Positions 36,801 through 48,950 of a stretch of DNA of 64,000 nucleotides are shown here, in pieces. Positions within the stretch are counted from its first letter, which is position 1; every line of letters begins with the position of its first letter. The DNA lies in the NCBI GenBank assembly GCA_021613335.1, contig JAJTWR010000296.1, forward strand, positions 142,501-206,500, given 5' to 3'. Source of the stretch: Whitmania pigra. Its lineage: Eukaryota > Annelida > Clitellata > Hirudinida > Haemopidae. The position numbers were made by a program, and so were the translations under genes. The notes beneath the pieces are model-generated. The model saw only the letters and a list, made by a program, of their open reading frames with translations. It had not been told where the DNA came from and did not search any database.

Positions 36801-37716
36801 GAAACGATTTAATAACAAATGATGTTTGTCCAAATTCAGCAGGTTTGGATAGCAGAAAATTAAGTTTGTATAAAACTTCACTACAAATAAATTGTTTGAC
36901 ACACATTTTTTCATCTTCGAAGACTTGTGATAGACACCTTAAAGCCGCATTACAATTTTTGTCATCAAACATTTCTCGTGCATCGAGCAGTGGACGCCAT
37001 GATGTCAGCTCCATCTCAAGTTTTTTATCGAGCTTCAAATCGCTATACAATTCTCGAAGATAATCTATTTGCATACAACCCTCTATTTGTACATTTATGT
37101 TTAACAAGTATCTCATTTTGAGAATAACTTCTGGTTTCAAAAACCTTTGGAGCCATGCTGCAGACATTTTTTTTCCTAATAAGTTGATTAAACTTACATA
37201 AAATGAAGAATCATCATAGCAAGCTGGACCAAGATTACAACCCCAGGAGGTTACCAATTTCTCGCAGAGTACATCAATGTTATCATTTAAAGTCGTCTCC
37301 TTGGCATGGAAAACAGCCTTAAGAAGCACAATCTTTGCAAGTGGAACTTCTTTAATAATATAAAACGTTAAACTTACTAAAGCCTTTATAAATTTAGATA
37401 TTAATTCATCGATAACGACGTTTACATCATCGAAATACGTCGGATCACAAGTATAACATGCGGAAATACGTTCAAGATCAGAATCTCTGATAATTGGCAT
37501 TGGAGGATTAATTGCATACAAAATTGTTAAGCATTTTCTAGCAAATTCAACATGAATTTTGTTCCTATTGCCATAATGTAAACAATTGGACATAGCTTCG
37601 CCAAATCCTTCTTTTAACCAGTTTTCGAGTCTGTTTCCAAGTATTTCGCTCAATATTTTCAATGGTTCATCTCTATCTTTTTTGAAGTGTTTAATTATGA
37701 TAGCAATATTCACCAT
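33831..37716 (-). pseudogene. HECT-type E3 ubiquitin ligase gene, interrupted by a hAT element
   Basis: On the minus strand a 5' part (37716 down to 36681, MVNIAIIIKHFKKDRDEPLK, no recognised domain) and a HECT domain (35196-33831) belong to one gene. The split is a transposon at 35310-36672. HECT blocks: FKGEIGHGPGVTKEVYSILS, YTYSPNGLFPNVNGDTEKF, RVLGRILAKVISDD, LDIPLSDELFQLL, then the catalytic-cysteine block ASTCGNTLYLPHYSS and the natural C-terminus DGNGSFLLA. The N-lobe wording is nearest the UFD4/TRIP12 class. Besides the insertion there is a stop at 35200-35202 and a 4-base net insertion near 34650 that shifts the frame between N- and C-lobe. No introns are visible, so it may be a retrocopy or belong to a repeat family; a related copy lies at 3360-4924. 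Exon-skipping repair is conceivable but unlikely. Confidence 0.82.
35310..36672 (-). mobile_element. hAT-superfamily DNA transposon, internally deleted
   Basis: A 1363-bp element with terminal inverted repeats CAGTGTTGT / ACAACACTG, flanked by a perfect 8-bp target duplication CATGCCAC (35302-35309 and 36673-36680). Subterminal regions share many GTTACAAGTAA-type repeats. The minus strand keeps two relics of a transposase: a BED-type zinc-finger half from a start at 36264 (KYACLLC, later SNLKKHVERMHP) and the hAT C-terminal dimerisation block LNTPLPASAAVERLFSSSG at 35730-35790. The catalytic middle is missing and the frame is broken, so it is non-autonomous. Confidence 0.93.
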
Positions 37717-39421
37717 TTTGTTTCAGTTTTAGTGCACAAAATGTAATATTTCTTCTTGAAGTAAAGTATAATTACTGAATTAAGATGTTTGAAACTGAAG
37801 ATAGTTTGAAAGATTCATGCAAAGATTTATGTCAGACTATCGACCAAAAGATACTTAATAATAATTCAATTAAATTTAATAAAATTATATTCAATTTTAA
37901 AAATGAATTTTAAAGACAATTTAGAGATAGAGGTGATAAAAACCTTATGTGGATGCTCGGAAAGATTCGAAGCAATTAAGATACGCAGTGTTACTCGTTC
38001 ATATTCAGCCAGACATTGATATTATTAATAGCCGTGTTTTCGTCGAGAGTCGCAAATATAACACCACAGATAATTATTTAGAGTTGAGATTTAATTAAAC
38101 AAAAAACTTAGGCGTAACGTAAAGAAAATCTTTTTTGTAAAAAAATTATTTTAGGTATGAATAGGTATGAGCAGAGGAAACCTTATCGATGTTACGATCG
38201 TTACGATCTTATTTTTTTATCCCTCTGGGCCCGTTTTGGCCTTTTTAAATGTTTGAGCCGTTGTTGGCAATTTCCTTTCCTAACTTAGAGGTTGAAAGAT
38301 CTTTTTGGGGGATTTCAGGTAGTTAATAATATTAACTTAATATTCACCCAAAGGTCAGCCTCATCACTACTTTCATCGGCATCTTAACTATTATCGAAAC
38401 CACTAGTTAGAAAATCCGCTTGCTGCCATTATCACATCGCTGTCGTATCAACTCAGCGGCTTTCCAATTAGTGAGGATTTATTTGCAGAGGTAAAAAAGA
38501 ATTTCTGTAAAAATACCGCTGGTTTGTATTTATATGAGAAAGGGTATCTAACTTATAAACAAAGGATTGGTAAGCTGTTTAGTAGCATCAATAATAATAT
38601 CAACTAACGGAGCTTACTTTTCATTTTGGTAATGGAAAAACCCTTTGAAACTTTCAGTATTTTTGAGTAAACGCTGCCAATGCGCTTGCATTGTTTTCGG
38701 GGAGGGAACATTCTAACATCGTGTTCCTGGTTTTGCTCTCTTTTGGAGACTTAAAAGTTGAAAACAACCGCCATAAATTACTCAAACGAGACATCTCTTG
38801 GGAATAAATCATTGCGTGTTGTGCCACTAAATAGCAACAATCATTGAACTCTAAGTAAGATCATCATGCACGCGTTGAAGAAGCACATTCACATCTCTAA
38901 AGAAGTATAGGATTACGTAGTCCTTAATTTCTCCGGAAAAGGTCGGAGGAGGGACGAGAATTCTTCTAAGTAGAAAAAGCAGTATAATTTTCAGAACATC
39001 GTTGCCATTTCGAAGTACAAAGAAAAGCTTTAAGAAGGATCAGCGAGGTGAGTATCATCTTGCGAGCGCGAACTCCATGCATCTTCTGCGCTCTGTCCTC
39101 GTTTAAGAAAGACTTTCAACGTCTTCCACGTGGAAATGGAAAAAGAATTTCACGTATCTGACTCACCGCTGAAGTTTTATTTCGTTAAAATCAGTTTTAA
39201 AATCGTATAAATTTATTGCGAGGAGTAAAAAAATTCAACTCTAACTCTTAATATAACACTAGATGCGAAAAATGGCGAAACGATGTCCGAATTATTAAAA
39301 ATCTTCGCCTCCAGCTAGAAAAATCGTTTAATTAATTTTTTTATAGAATAATCTGTTTTCTTCGATTTATTTTAATCAAATCCGAGTAAGATCGAATCGA
39401 ACTCGTTGTTTTCGCGCCGCC
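37717..39421. other. Spacer upstream of the unknown five-exon gene
   Basis: AT-rich, no coding exon seen. The last 400 bp should contain the promoter and possibly a 5' UTR exon; no TATA box I would defend. Confidence 0.45.
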
Positions 39422-39795
39422 ATGTTGTCATTGGCTAAGGACCTCCTGAGAAAAACCCAGGACAAGGATGCCCATGAAATCAAACCACTAACGGTTTGTT
39501 ATTGGTCTGATTTCATGGCCAACCCAGCCATCATGTACGGATTGTTCTCAAGCAACCCCAGAAAACTTCAGTACGATCCTGATAAAGTCAAGGTTATGGG
39601 GACAAAGGAAGGAATGATAAAGTGAGTGAAAGAGATTGTCATGTCATTTTGTGTCATGATATGATATGAGTGTTGATGATTATGATGAAGATGATGATGA
39701 TGATGATTATGATGAAGATGAGCGATGGTGGTGATAGCCATGGTAGCCACGCTAGTGTTGACAATGGTGTTGGTACAAAAAAGCATCGTCGTTGT

Positions 39796-39832
<37 letters not shown>

Positions 39833-39863
39833 CAACGACGACGACGACGATGACGACGACGAC

Positions 39864-39914
<51 letters not shown>

Positions 39915-42900
39915 CGCAACCTCACAAGTTTCATATTCCATCTTCAACTCTCACCGAATGAAGCTTCACGAGTGCAATTGAAAATATTATAAAATTGTTC
40001 GCTTTGTATTGTTGTTATGCCATGTTTTTAGGCGATAAATTAAGCAGTTGTCATTACTAAAATAATTAATAATAATAATAATAATATCATTAATAACAAT
40101 AATGAATAATATTTTTTATTTATTTTTTTTTTTTATTTATTTAGCCAATTTTTTGAGTGCCTTACGTATCCCAACAGGATGTGAAGGCACTTAATCGACC
40201 TACCATTTATATAGCGCCCCTACCCCAGGGTTGCGAACACGACACGTAACGACTGTTGCTTTCACCGTCGTTCGCAGGCACGCAACCCTCTACGCTAACT
40301 CGCACGCCGTTTTATATTTTATGGTTTTGACGCATATAAATTCGTCTGAAAGCCAATTTATTTTAAAAAATTGGTTGAAGGAGCAAAATTCATCGTCACC
40401 GAGAGGACTTTCCAGGATTAAAGGAATAAAGAAGTAATGAGAGAATGGATGGATGAATGGATAGATAGATGGGTAGATGATAGAGTGACGGTTGGAAAGA
40501 TGGAAAAGGAAGAAGAGCAAGCAAGGATTGGTATCTGCTGAAAAGCAAGAACGTGTCCATTGAATCTCAGGGGGTGTGCTTTTTGTGCATGCTGATGATT
40601 ACATGAAAATCAATTCAAATGAAACACGCAAGTCCAATCTCGTGATGAATTTAAACGATGAATGGAGAGAAGGTGAAGGACGTAAGCTTCGTTTACCTTA
40701 AGTGGGTCATCACAGTGAAGGAATTGGATGTTCACTGGTGAAGAATTTCCTTTCACCTGCTGTCTGCTCGTATCCCGCCAAAACCAAATGAGTCACGCGT
40801 TTCTGGAACCTATTCTGGCTGTGTGTGATTTGATTATTCATGAACTGGTCTAAGAAATGAAAAATATTTTGGAATTTTTGTGAGATTTCATTTGATTTCT
40901 CTAAGAATCGTTTTATTTTCTAAAAACTATGTTTTAATTTTTATTTAAGTTGATAAAATCCAAGAAATGTTTTCACCATTCGACATTTTATGCATCGTTA
41001 AACCTGTCTTCGAGATAATTCGATTCTATTTTTTTTGCGTCGTTTTTCCATTGTTTGTGTTCTGCAAAATGTTTTACGAGCGTACAATTTACAGCGTGAC
41101 ACGTGGTTGACGTGCTTTATGAGTCTGTAATTTGAAATTTTTGTAATTTTGTAATATTGTAATATTGTAATTTTGTAATATTGTAATTTTGTAATATTGT
41201 AATTTTGTAATATTGTAATTTTGTAATATTGTAATTTTGTAATTTTTGTAATTTAGCGATTCTCAGTGAAACTCCTAAATTAGTTTGAGTTTCTGAGAAA
41301 TGCTTCTCATTCTTGAGATTCAGGGCCATGATCTTTCTTGAAGCGCCAGATGCATCATCATCATCATCATCATCATCATCAGCTTTTTGAATCTCCTCGT
41401 GGTAAATTTTTGCATCCATCTATTTTCATCCGAGTGCAATTTTCATTCCTCAGCTACTTTCAGTGCTCAATTGAGGGAGTTTGCGCGTGGGAGATGCCTG
41501 TGGACGACTTTCCCGACATTAATTAATCAGATAATAAGTTAATTAATCAATTAATTAGATGATAATAAGTTAATCAATCAATTAATTAGATGATAATAAG
41601 ATTATTTGCTAACAAATATGACAATATATTCTTGAATATACTGACGTAACTAGTCAGAAATAACTTTGTTTTGGTGAAATATGTTCTGGAAATTGAAGTT
41701 ATTTTTGGGAGTTTTTCATTTTTTTATTTTTGGTTTTCGACTTTTAGTCGAGCAGACGCAACAAAGAAAGTTGTGACAACCCAGCCTTTGATCGATGTTT
41801 TACCCTCCTCTTCTTCCTCCTCCACATTGACATGGAAAAATAACACTTTACCAGGTTTTAGGACCATCCTTCCTTCGCAGACTCCATGTTCATTTCCATC
41901 TTTAATCTCACATCTTGGCATCATTTCTTTAATTTCCGACTCTTTTAACCGACGTAATTTCAGTGCAACTCACTTTTGTTTGTAGTGAGCGTTTCACTGC
42001 ACTGTTCGATCCTGTGTATGAATATAAAAATGAATAATTGTAGATGAATTATTAATTTTTATCCGAGAATAATTGATTTAATTCAAACACTAATTTCAAA
42101 ATTTATACAAATTGAGAGAAAAAAAACAGACAGAAAGTATTTGACATATTGACACTCAGCCTAGGATTGCAACGTGGAACATTCTTTCGAATATTTCCAG
42201 CGCCACCACTTAAGTAGTTCCACATGTTTCTTCGAATTCAATGCAGGTAAAATCCACCTGCACGCAACCAAAAACATTTCCTCGGTGTGAAACACAGGCA
42301 TGACGAAGCAGTTAATCTCCTAAGCAATGGAATTATTTGCTGAATTAATTTTTCAACCTATTTCGAGTCAATTCCTCAAATCAGTTCGATTCGCAGTTGT
42401 TTATTTTTAGAACAAACTCCAAACCCGAGAATTAATTGCGATTAATTGAAACTCAAATTGAATTAATTCTTATCAACTGGAAATTTCTTTTTTTTTTTTA
42501 CCTTTCCAGTCAAATCAACATCACATCAGTGGAGGATTTGGAATCATTTTGCGAGCAGATCATCGGAGTTCCTCTGCTCCTGAGGGTGTGGGCAGAATTC
42601 TTCAGGAACGACTACGTTGGTGCAGTCCAGCCGAATGTCATATTTGAAAGTCAGTCGTTGTTGCTGCTTGTCGTTCGTTCAACTGCATTCGTGGTTTTGT
42701 GCACGTCTCCACACATGCCCACTTTATTTTTGTTTGAGTGACTTGAGTTTTAAAGAATTTTTTTTTTAATTTCTGAACTTTTCTGTCTTTTTAAATTTAA
42801 ATCATTGAAAGTCAGAAAATTATTTATGAAATTTTTTTTCGGTACTTCCTTAGTGATTTATTACTTCCTCTGACAATCAAATTTTCAAATGTGGAGATTA

Positions 42901-45149
42901 TTTAATTAACTATTTAAATATTTATTAAATTACTTATTTTAAAATAAATTATAATAAATAAAATAAAATATAACAAATTAAAAATAATTTTCTAAAATAC
43001 TAATTGAGTGAAGTGAAATCAAAGTTTGAGTTCGATAAAACGAATCGAAGTTTGAGACGAACAGTGAAGTTAATTTGTAAATAAAAGGTGAAAGTTTACA
43101 TGACGTGCACAGAATATTTGTTTCCAGAGTAAAGGAAAACAAACCTTCTCTACTCTTGTTACCGATGGTATGAATGAATGAATGAATGAATGAATGAGTA
43201 AATGAGTGAATGAGTGAATGAGTGAATGAGTGAGTGAGTGAATGAGTGAATGAGTGGATGAGTGAGTGAGTGAGTGAATGAGTGAATGAGTGAGTGAGTG
43301 AATGGATTGAGTGAATGAATGGATTGAGTGAGTGGGTGAGTGAATGGATTGAGTGAGTGGATGGGTTTGTGACGATGCAAGTCGTAGTTATTGCAGCCAT
43401 TGTTCTCAAAGTAAGCTTGTGTTCTTATGGAAACGAGTTCAGCTTTATTGCAATTTATCTGGGATGGCATTCGTCGGAGATTTCGTTAATTTCGAGAACT
43501 TAATGAATCTCCGAAAGATTATTTTTTTAGTTTGTTTTGAATTACTCAAAATCTTTTCTCGTGTGATTCAGAATTTGAATTAGAAAAACATATCGTCATT
43601 AATTGCGTAACTGATATAAATTTATAAAAATTATGAACAAATTTTTTCAAAGCATCATCCAAAAATAGCCATCCAATAATTTGTTCGAAGCAAACTGTAA
43701 TTAAAATTTACTCTTAATTTTGAGATTTAAACCTGTAATTTATTCTTAATTTTTGACTTAAAATTGGAATCTGTTCATATCTTTACTAGTCTTAAAACTG
43801 TTTTTTATTTCATCGAATACTCAATTCTAATACTAAGTAATACTCAAAGTAAAAATGAAATTTTGAATCGAGCAATCTCAAATGACTTTTTTAATCTCAG
43901 ATGACCTCGCCTTACTGGTTGACACCTCACATCCAATGATAAGACCAGAGCTTGAAAGGGCTTTGGATCAAGCCAGGAAAATCATCCAGTCTAGAGGCAA
44001 ATTCTGCATCCAGGTATTTCATGCCTGAAGTTGAATTTTATTATAGGATTATAAATTATTATTATAATTTTAAATACTATTACTGTTGTTGTTGTTGTTA
44101 TTACCGTTATTTTTGGCTGCTATTATTGTTTATTATATTATATATTATATTATATATTATATTATATATTATGTCGAATATCCTTTTCATTACTACGAAT
44201 AATTTCACAGTTGACTTGATCTGCTATAAACTTTATTCTTCAGCAAAATAAACAGCCATAACAATATCCTAAATAATAATAATAATAATAATAATACTAA
44301 TAATCATAATAATAATAGTCATAATCATAATAATAATAGTCATAATCATAATAATAATAGTAATAATCATAATAACAATAATATTAATATTAATATTAAT
44401 ATTAAACCCAATAACTACCAGATCAACTTTGGTCCAGCCATCGACCGCTGGATCAAGGCCTACTACCCCACGGGGTACTGCAGTATGTGTCGACTCAGGA
44501 GCCACAGGGCACGTCTCTACATCACCAACTACGACAAGCAACTACACGTCTTCGAATGCAACGCCCTCTGGTGCATGATCCTGTGGCCGTGCTGGCTCTT
44601 TTCCGCTCCCTGCTACAAGGTTGACCTGGCTGACCTTGTTGATCTAACTAATTTAATTTGAAGTTAATTGCCGACTTGATCGACTGGTGACCTTATTGAC
44701 CGACTTAATGAACCCAACTGACCCAGTTAGCGAACTTGGTGACTTTCAATTAAGTATAATTTAACCAGCTGACCCTATTCACTGGCCTATTTAATGAACC
44801 CAACTGAGCCAGTTGGTGACCTTGATGACCGACTTAATGAACCCAACTGAGCCAGTTGGTGACCTTGATGACCGACTTAATGAACCCAACTGAGCCAGTT
44901 GGTGACCTTGATGACCGACTTAATGAACCCAACTGACCCAGTTAGTGACCTTGGCGACCGACTTAATGAACCCAACTGACCCAGTTAGTGATCTTGATGA
45001 CCGATTTGATCAAACCAACTGACCCTGTTAGTGACCTTCAGATGTTCCGCTACCTGAAGTGTACAGACATCATTATCGACATCAACGCTCCAGTGGTCAG
45101 GAGAGCCATGCTGGCCATCAGCGACAAGGTCATTGAGGTCACTCGATGA
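39422..45149 (+). CDS. Uncharacterised protein, five exons, 252 aa
   Basis: I do not recognise the family. Exons 39422-39621, 42510-42649, 43901-44013, 44422-44619 and 45042-45149 join in frame with good GT-AG borders and every phase agrees, which is strong evidence for a real gene. Sequence landmarks: start MLSLAKDLLRKTQDKDAHEI, CYWSDFMANPAIMYGLFSS, VEDLESFCEQIIGVPLLLRV, DTSHPMIRPELERALDQARK and a Cys-rich part with YYPTGYCSMCRLRSHRARLY. A hydrophobic segment follows (ALWCMILWPCWLFSAPCY) that could enter or cross a membrane, then the end APVVRRAMLAISDKVIEVTR. No signal peptide is evident. The 2.9-kb first intron contains GAT arrays and a SINE; the fourth intron contains a 43-bp minisatellite. 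Function unknown. Confidence 0.78.
39670..39915. repeat. GAT/GAC triplet array in intron 1 of the unknown gene
   Basis: Imperfect GAT units at 39670-39725 and a long GAT/GAC run at 39796-39913. The reading frames here (poly-Asp, poly-Met) are repeat artefacts. Confidence 0.95.
40138..40303 (-). mobile_element. tRNA-derived SINE, most complete copy
   Basis: On the minus strand: A-box region GTTAGCGTAGAGGGTTGCG (near 40300), B-box GTGTTCGCAACCC (40228-40240), GGGGCGCTATATAAATGG, then GTGCCTTCACATCC paired with ATACGTAAGGCAC (a possible small hairpin) and an A/T-rich tail running into about 40115. The head aligns block for block with the copy at 31331, including GTCGTTACGTGTCGTGTTCG. Confidence 0.75.
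41120..41255. repeat. Minisatellite of TGTAATATTGTAATTT-type units
   Basis: Roughly eight tandem copies of a 15-16 base AT-rich unit in intron 1 of the unknown gene. Confidence 0.9.
41348..41382. repeat. Short CAT triplet run
   Basis: About eleven ATC units, uninterrupted. Confidence 0.95.
43165..43365. repeat. GAAT/GAGT tetranucleotide array
   Basis: About 200 bp of GAATGAAT and GAGTGAGT units with GGATT variants, in intron 2 of the unknown gene. Confidence 0.95.
44270..44405. repeat. AAT-rich compound repeat
   Basis: AAT units interspersed with AATAATAGTCATAATCAT repeats and ending in AATATT units, just before exon 4 of the unknown gene. Confidence 0.92.
44690..45041. repeat. 43-bp minisatellite in the last intron of the unknown gene
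   Basis: At least six tandem copies, several near identical, of a 43-base unit containing GACCGACTTAATGAACCCAA and GCCAGTTGGTGACCTTGAT. The period was counted from successive CAGTTGGTGACC positions. The last degenerate unit reads GTGACCTTCAG and is the splice acceptor of exon 5. Confidence 0.92.
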
Positions 45150-48054
45150 TCACAACCAGTGAGTCAACTAGTTGATTATTCATGATATATGAATATGAAT
45201 GAAGGTCTGAGAGATGGAGTCTTTGAAAATGATTTTGAAGGGGGGATAATAACCCCGTTTATTAATGTTCTTTGTTAATAATTCTCTTGGAAAATAATAT
45301 TAAACGTCATAAATAATACAGACGGGTAAATTGCCGGAGTAACTTTTCTTTTTACATAAACGTGCATTTCTGACGAAGAAAATTCTCGATTTCGCGATTT
45401 ATTATCGAGTCGTAATCGCAATCTCCACTTTTGCCGGCCACCGTTGAAATCGTGCAGGAGGATTTGCACGCAGCTTCTTTCCAGCTGAGGAGACGTACAT
45501 GAGCGTGGAAACGATTCTTGGCAATTTGTTTTCAGGAAGAAAAACGCGCGGCGTCTTGTATTCTTTTGTGTTCCACGGGTAGATAGAAACACGATCCGGA
45601 GTACAATCCGGATACAAGCACAGCTGAAGAGGCATCCATTTCCTAAATGAGTTCGTTTCATCTCGGCTTGAAGGTCGCAAGTGATGGAGACTTTATGTCA
45701 AACTGATTTGTTTCGTTTTCTATTTTTATTTGTATTATTTTTTATTTTGAGTTCATCAAGTTATTTCTTACGCTTTCAACTTATCTGATCTCCGACTATC
45801 ACTTGTTCTTGTCTTTCATTTGTTCTTCGGGCACTTGGTATTTCTTTATCAGCACTAAAATGTTATTTTTCTGTTTTTTTTTTGATTAAAATGATATCGT
45901 AGGATTTTTTTAGTGTTTTTTTACATGTTTGCCATCAGAAGATTTCAACGATTTCATTTCTGCAAACCTCAGCTTATTTCGCCTTTAAGTTATTGAACAA
46001 ATGAGGCATGAATCCATAAAAAGTGATGCGCTTTTCTGCAATCTCTCCAAAGTAAAAACATGAAAATCCTCGACATTCTCTTCGACAAACAAATCCTTCT
46101 TCGTCATCCATTCATCCATCCGTCATTCCATCCATCCATCATTTCACCCATCCGTCATTTCATCCATCCATCCATCTCCGGCATTTAAAGATACCTCTTC
46201 CCTTTCTCTCTATCTCTCTCTCTGCTTTTCCAAAGTCAACAATCGGGAACTTTTTCTCGGTGTTTTGATGTCTGCCTGGAAGCCTTCTCCAGCCGCCTGG
46301 AAAATGGAGCTTCAAACTGCCGACTTCAAAGACTTCACGAACCTCGCAGGTTCCCACCATTCGAAGTGGAATGTTGGCTCCAAAAAACCGCGTTCAATCG
46401 GTAATCGTTTCTTTCTCTCTTAATTTGCGGCTGATGAGAATGCTTGAATATCGGTGAAGATGAAGTGAAGATGAAGTGATTAGTTGGGCATTGATGGTGC
46501 TAAGAGGTTTTTAATCGATTTCGGTCGTTGGATTGCGGTTATACTAACTCGTTGCTAACCTGTACAACCTGGAAACAATTAGGCAATCATCGCTCTCGAT
46601 AATTGCCCATTAATCGAACACGATCATTCGCATTCCGTGAGATCTCATCTGTCAATTACAAACAGACTTCGCAGCATCATGTCGACGGTGAAATAGCGAC
46701 TTGTTGAATTTTAACTATTTTTTTGTTTACTGAAATGCAAACGAAACTTAAATTGTTAGTTTCAAACCGGCCGTGATTTCTGACAAGTTCAGTAGAACTG
46801 AAGTAGAACTTTTAAGAATCAGAATTCCAGATTTTCTTTTCTGATGATGATCGTCAATGTCCTTGTCATCATCATTTTCTTCCTCCGCATGCTTATCATT
46901 ATCATCATCGTCATCACAGCTATCATCGTCGTCATCGTCATCATAACCATCTCTCATTAATGGTCTCGATCACGACCATGAGAGTCTGATACGAAACACA
47001 TTTATTATTAACATTACTTAATGATTGTTTCTTAATTAATTTACCATAAACATCCCTCATCGTCATCGTCATCGTCGTCCTCGTCATCACCACCACCACC
47101 ATCATCGTCATCATCGTCATCATCATCACTTACACGGGGCGTGCAAATTTTAACATCTTGACTTGTGAGACTAAAATGTCGAAAAACCACCGCACTTAGG
47201 CGAGGTAGGCGCGATGGTCGCAGATTCGAACCCCGTTAGTTACCAGTTATCAAAGGATGTTAACAAAAACATCATCACGTTTGTGCGTGCGTGGGTGAGT
47301 TGAGCGTGTGATTGCCAGTCGATTGATGGCAATTTCATTAATTGCCATTTCTACTTCGATTTCAAGAGTGGTCATTACAACGATCCAGGTCTTCTTAACA
47401 ACTATAAATAAATAATTATGTCATGTTATGTGATTATTTCGAAAATGAAAGCAATAATATTCCAAATTATCTGCTGAAATGCCGAACCAATCGATCACTC
47501 CTCAAGCTAATCATTCAAGAATTTCTTCATTTGGACAATTTCCCCGCTCGTCTGATGAATGTTTTCGCAAAACTGATGGGTTTGTTTTTAATGGGGTGGT
47601 GGTCTTCAACCTTCAAATCCAATCTTGAAGTTGTAATTCACACATTTTTATTTTTATTTTTTTTATTTTTTTGTTACACACGCAGACTCCACGCTGGTGG
47701 AGTTGGTGCTGATAATGATGTGGGTGATGATGTTGATGATGATGTTGATGATGAGGAATATCTAAGATGTATCTATATATATATACATATATATACATAT
47801 ATATATAGCGTATGTTTTGGAAGTGGCAATAACATCCTATGATAACAGAACACCAGCGGTATTTGGGTGGGTATAGCGATGGAGTATCGAGATATAACGG
47901 GGAGTGTGGGTTGCCGTCGTCGGTAAGATAAATAGGCGGTATTTCGGTCGTATTTATCAAGTTCAACCACGATGTCTTCAAAGCAACTTCAAAGGAGCTT
48001 TTATTCTGACACTTTGTGTTCATACATCACCAACGCTACCATCCTCCTTATACT

Positions 48055-48170
48055 CTTTATCATCGTCATCGTCATAGTCATCGTCTTCGTCATCATCACA
48101 GTCATCGTCATCATCATCGTCATCATCATCATCGTCATCATCATCGTCATCATCAGTCTCTCCACTACCA
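48055..48170. repeat. ATC/GTC triplet array
   Basis: Imperfect CATCGTCATCATC units over about 115 bp. Confidence 0.93.
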
Positions 48171-48599
48171 ACATCAGCAGGGATTCGTACGCATTATAAC
48201 GCATCACTTGAATCCATCCAATTTTATCACAAGACTCAGCACTTTTTTTCCTTCCAATTTGGAAAAATATTCTGAAGAATCTTTTCAGAGGAAAGGTGAA
48301 TTAATAACCACATTTTTAAAGGAATTTCTAAAAGGATTTTCCAGCATTTACGAGGATTTAAAAAAAAGAAAAAGATAAATCCATTTTATGCGTTGAACAA
48401 AAATCCTTAATGCACTCACAACATCGTTGATCTTTCCAGGTGCTCCAGAGAAAGAAGCATTCTGACCAAACTCCCCGTCACATCTCACGTCAGATCCACA
48501 CGGAGGATGAGAAGCACCCAAGAATACTTTTGTACTCAAGTGAAAGATGCATTGCTGTACAGATGCACCGTCGTCGTCTGCAATTTCTCTGTGCTACCT

Positions 48600-48675
48600 C
48601 ATCGTCATCAACACATCATTACATCATCATTACACACATCATCATCACCATCACCATCATCATCATCACCACCAC

Positions 48676-48731
<56 letters not shown>

Positions 48732-48775
48732 ATCATCATCATCATCATCATCATCATTCATCATCATCATCATCA

Positions 48776-48822
<47 letters not shown>

Positions 48823-48950
48823 TCATCATCATCATCATCATCATCATCGCCATCATCATCGCCGTCATCATCGCAACCGTCACCGTCATCGCCACATCAT
48901 CATTACCATCGTAACCGCCTTCGTAATCGTCATGAGCATCATCAACGCCT
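48600..48950. repeat. Large CAT triplet array
   Basis: About 330 bp of CAT units with ACC, GCC and GTC variants at both ends; frames through it read poly-His, poly-Ser or poly-Ile. Confidence 0.97.

Noticed and set aside
43165..43365. Regularly spaced repeats that might suggest a CRISPR-like array
   Set aside because: Units are 4 bp without spacers, in an intron-bearing animal gene; a simple tetranucleotide array.
45275..45661. 128-codon minus-strand frame
   Set aside because: No domain, no neighbouring exons with matching phase, and composition like the surrounding spacer.
47190..47245. tRNA-like stretch with GATTCGAACCCC
   Set aside because: The B-box is good but no cloverleaf can be folded around it and no A-box at proper spacing; at most a tRNA-derived relic.
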